A DNA stretch of 64,000 nt from Paraburkholderia fungorum (GTDB lineage: Bacteria; Pseudomonadota; Gammaproteobacteria; Burkholderiales; Burkholderiaceae). The notes under the pieces are model-generated. The model saw only the letters and a program-made list of their open reading frames with translations, searched no databases and was not told the DNA's origin. The first letter of the stretch is position 1; the number at the start of each line of letters is the position of its first letter. Shown here piece after piece: positions 62,602-64,000 of the stretch. Location of the stretch: positions 3,410,001-3,474,000 of the forward strand of contig NZ_FNKP01000001.1 of the NCBI RefSeq assembly GCF_900099835.1. The letters run 5' to 3'. The translations under genes and the position numbers were made by a program.

Positions 62602-63240
62602 CTATATGTAATAGGCGGTTTTCGTCATCACTTTCGATACAGCACGCATCAACGCGCGCGCCGGAAACGGCAGTTCGATACCGCCCGCGTCGATCGCGGC
62701 TTTGCCGTGCTCCGCTTCGTCCGTCCGCATTTGCTGGACGATGGCGCGCGACTCGTGGTCGGCGGCCGGCAACTCATCCAGATGACTGTCGAGATGCTGC
62801 TCCACCTGACGCTCTGTTTCAGCCATGAAACCGAGGCTGACACGGTCGCCCAAACGCCCTGCAGCGAGACCAATGGCCAGCGCGCCGGAATACCAGAGCG
62901 GGTTCAGCAGACTGGGACGCGAGTCGAGTGCTTCGAGGCGTTTCGCGGTCCACGCGAGGTGATCTTCTTCTTCAATGGCGGCATGATTGAAAACGGCGCG
63001 CAGCGAAGGAGATTTCGTGGCGAGTTTCTGAGCCTGATAAAGCGCCTGTGCGCAAACCTCGCCGACATGGTTCACGCGCATCAAACCTGCGGAATGCGCG
63101 CGCTCGGCTGGCGACAATTCGGGCGCCTCCGCCGTTGCCGCCGATTCTTGCGGAACCGGCAACGGTCGACTCATTCGCGACACGCCGGTCATTGAGCGTA
63201 AACCCCGATCAAACTCGCTAATCAACTCGTCCAGAAACAT
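62602..63240 (-). CDS. coq7: 2-polyprenyl-3-methyl-6-methoxy-1,4-benzoquinone monooxygenase (Coq7)
   Basis: Di-iron hydroxylase of ubiquinone synthesis, acting on demethoxyubiquinone. It has 212 residues. The carboxylate-bridged di-iron ligands lie in [15 protein letters not shown] (first Glu), [11 protein letters not shown] (EExxH type) and [12 protein letters not shown] (third and fourth). It is membrane associated. The chain made by this window's ispB product ends up in its substrate. It is transcribed away from the porin gene. Confidence 0.96.
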   Translation of the reverse strand: MFLDELISEFDRGLRSMTGVSRMSRPLPVPQESAATAEAPELSPAERAHSAGLMRVNHVGEVCAQALYQAQKLATKSPSLRAVFNHAAIEEEDHLAWTAKRLEALDSRPSLLNPLWYSGALAIGLAAGRLGDRVSLGFMAETERQVEQHLDSHLDELPAADHESRAIVQQMRTDEAEHGKAAIDAGGIELPFPARALMRAVSKVMTKTAYYI

Positions 63241-63544
63241 TAAGCACTCCCTGATTCAACAACTGCCTCGCCGAACCGGCAGGTCCGCGCGACAAGGCTT
63301 TGCGACGCAAAACCGGCTTCGCGAGAGCCTCTATTTCGCATGAAATCGGCAGCTAATTCAAGATTTTAGACCATGTTGCGTAAACGAAACAGGAGCCTTC
63401 CAGGCCATCTCCTTTTTCTTTGTGCCATGTATGCCTTTTGTTACATTACGTGCAACTTCTCGCGAAGTTGGAATAGCAAGGCCCCTAGAGCCACACAAAA
63501 TATTCGCCTTGTATAAAAGATTCGTAATCCTTGGAGATCATTCG
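63241..63544. other. divergent intergenic region between coq7 and the porin gene
   Basis: 304 bp, AT-richer than its surroundings. It holds a perfect dyad CAACTTC-TCGC-GAAGTTG (63453-63470), a possible -10 TATAAA at 63512-63517 and a good ribosome site GGAG at 63533. No gene is visible. A clear -35 was not found. Confidence 0.55.
63453..63470. promoter_or_regulatory. dyad element upstream of the porin gene
   Basis: CAACTTC and GAAGTTG flank TCGC in perfect symmetry, about 42 bp upstream of the putative -10 element of the porin gene. The size and position suggest a regulator site, but no regulator can be named. Confidence 0.45.
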
Positions 63545-64000
63545 ATGAAAAAGTCGCTTCTCGCTCTCGCAGCACTGGGCGCATTCGCGGGCGTCGCACA
63601 TGCTCAGAGCAGCGTGACCCTGTACGGCATTATTGATGTTGGTATCAACATGAATACCAACGCAGGTGGCTATCACAAGTACGACATGTCCAGCGGCGTG
63701 CTGCAGGGTTCGCGTTTCGGCCTGCGCGGTACGGAAGATCTGGGCGGCGGTCTGAAGGCAATCTTCGTGTTGGAAAACGGCTTTGACGTCACGAACGGCA
63801 AGCTCGGTCAAGGTGGTCTGATGTTCGGCCGTCAGGCTTACGTCGGTCTGTCGAGCCAGGCTGGTACGGTCACGTTGGGTCGTCAGTACGACTCCGTCGT
63901 CGACTACGTCGGTCCGTTTGAGGTAGGTGATCAGTGGGGCGGCTACATTGCCGCTCACCCGGGCGACCTCGACAACTTCAACAACGCATACCGCACGAAC
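63545..64000 (+). CDS. outer-membrane porin, OmpC-like, 3' end missing
   Basis: The first 152 residues of a Gram-negative trimeric porin (Porin_4 type). The ATG at 63545 follows GGAGATCATTCG. The signal peptide MKKSLLALAALGAFAGVAHA is cut before QSSVTLYGIIDVGINMNT, the typical first beta strand. GSRFGLRGTEDLGGGLKAIF and FGRQAYVGLSSQAGTVTLGR are the usual porin strands. The rest of the 16-stranded barrel lies beyond the right edge. It is a general diffusion pore for small hydrophilic solutes. Confidence 0.95.
   Translation, partial: MKKSLLALAALGAFAGVAHAQSSVTLYGIIDVGINMNTNAGGYHKYDMSSGVLQGSRFGLRGTEDLGGGLKAIFVLENGFDVTNGKLGQGGLMFGRQAYVGLSSQAGTVTLGRQYDSVVDYVGPFEVGDQWGGYIAAHPGDLDNFNNAYRTN

Overview
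The window is a 64 kb stretch of GC-rich chromosome from a betaproteobacterium of the Burkholderiaceae, most likely Paraburkholderia or a close relative. The evidence is the gene content and order (nrdAB, histone H1-like gene, mraZ-to-ftsZ division cluster, lpxC, dciA, secA, argJ), the protein sequences, the OmpC-type porin at the right edge and the strong GC bias at third codon positions. Almost everything is core housekeeping DNA. I see no prophage, transposase, CRISPR array, toxin-antitoxin pair or other accessory island, and no complete new multi-gene system.

Left part (1-10400): the end of mpl (peptidoglycan recycling, minus strand) stands divergent to a nucleotidyltransferase-like gene, a TlpA-type thioredoxin, aroQ, accB-accC (acetyl-CoA carboxylase), prmA, a zinc-ribbon/DUF3426 membrane protein, tpx, a PfkB-family kinase and a glycine-zipper lipoprotein, all on the plus strand. 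A plus-strand terminator and a minus-strand terminator then separate these from a lysine/alanine-repeat histone H1-like gene.

Middle left (10400-20300): nrdA-nrdB (class Ia ribonucleotide reductase) on the minus strand, with an unusually long spacer between the genes that holds two strong hairpins. The control region at 16091-16180 combines a sigma70-like promoter, two NrdR-type boxes 31 bp apart and two DnaA boxes. Upstream lie ampD, a PP0621-family gene and a CcsA/YpjD-like gene. Divergently come ffh and a hypoxanthine phosphoribosyltransferase.

Middle (20300-42500): a MarC protein and proS, rppH, a CNP1-family lipoprotein, proB, obgE, rpmA and rplU, ispB, a tRNA-Pro(CGG), a CNNM/CorC-type protein, pilB-pilC-pilD, coaE, zapD, yacG, mutT with a DUF815 ATPase, argJ, secA and dciA.

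Right part (42500-64000): lpxC, a peroxiredoxin and the complete dcw cluster on the minus strand (mraZ, rsmH, ftsL, ftsI, murE, murF, mraY, murD, ftsW, murG, murC, ddlB, ftsQ, ftsA, ftsZ). The cluster is headed by a promoter overlapped by four MraZ-type repeats at exact 10-bp spacing. Most junctions in the cluster are ATGA overlaps. One exception is ftsW-murG, where a palindrome-bearing segment carries a 42-codon mini-ORF that overlaps ftsW and murG at its two ends and repeats the end of ftsW. The window ends with coq7 and the start of a porin gene.

Functionally the window joins envelope biogenesis (Mur ligases, Fts proteins, LpxC, SecA, AmpD/Mpl recycling), DNA-precursor supply and replication control (NrdAB, DciA, DnaA boxes) and translation or protein targeting (Ffh, ProS, RpmA/RplU, PrmA, ObgE). 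The signals most worth checking are non-coding: the nrdA control region, the nrdA-nrdB spacer, the ftsW-murG insertion, the 12-bp repeats between ftsA and ftsZ, and the tandem hairpins behind the H1-like gene.
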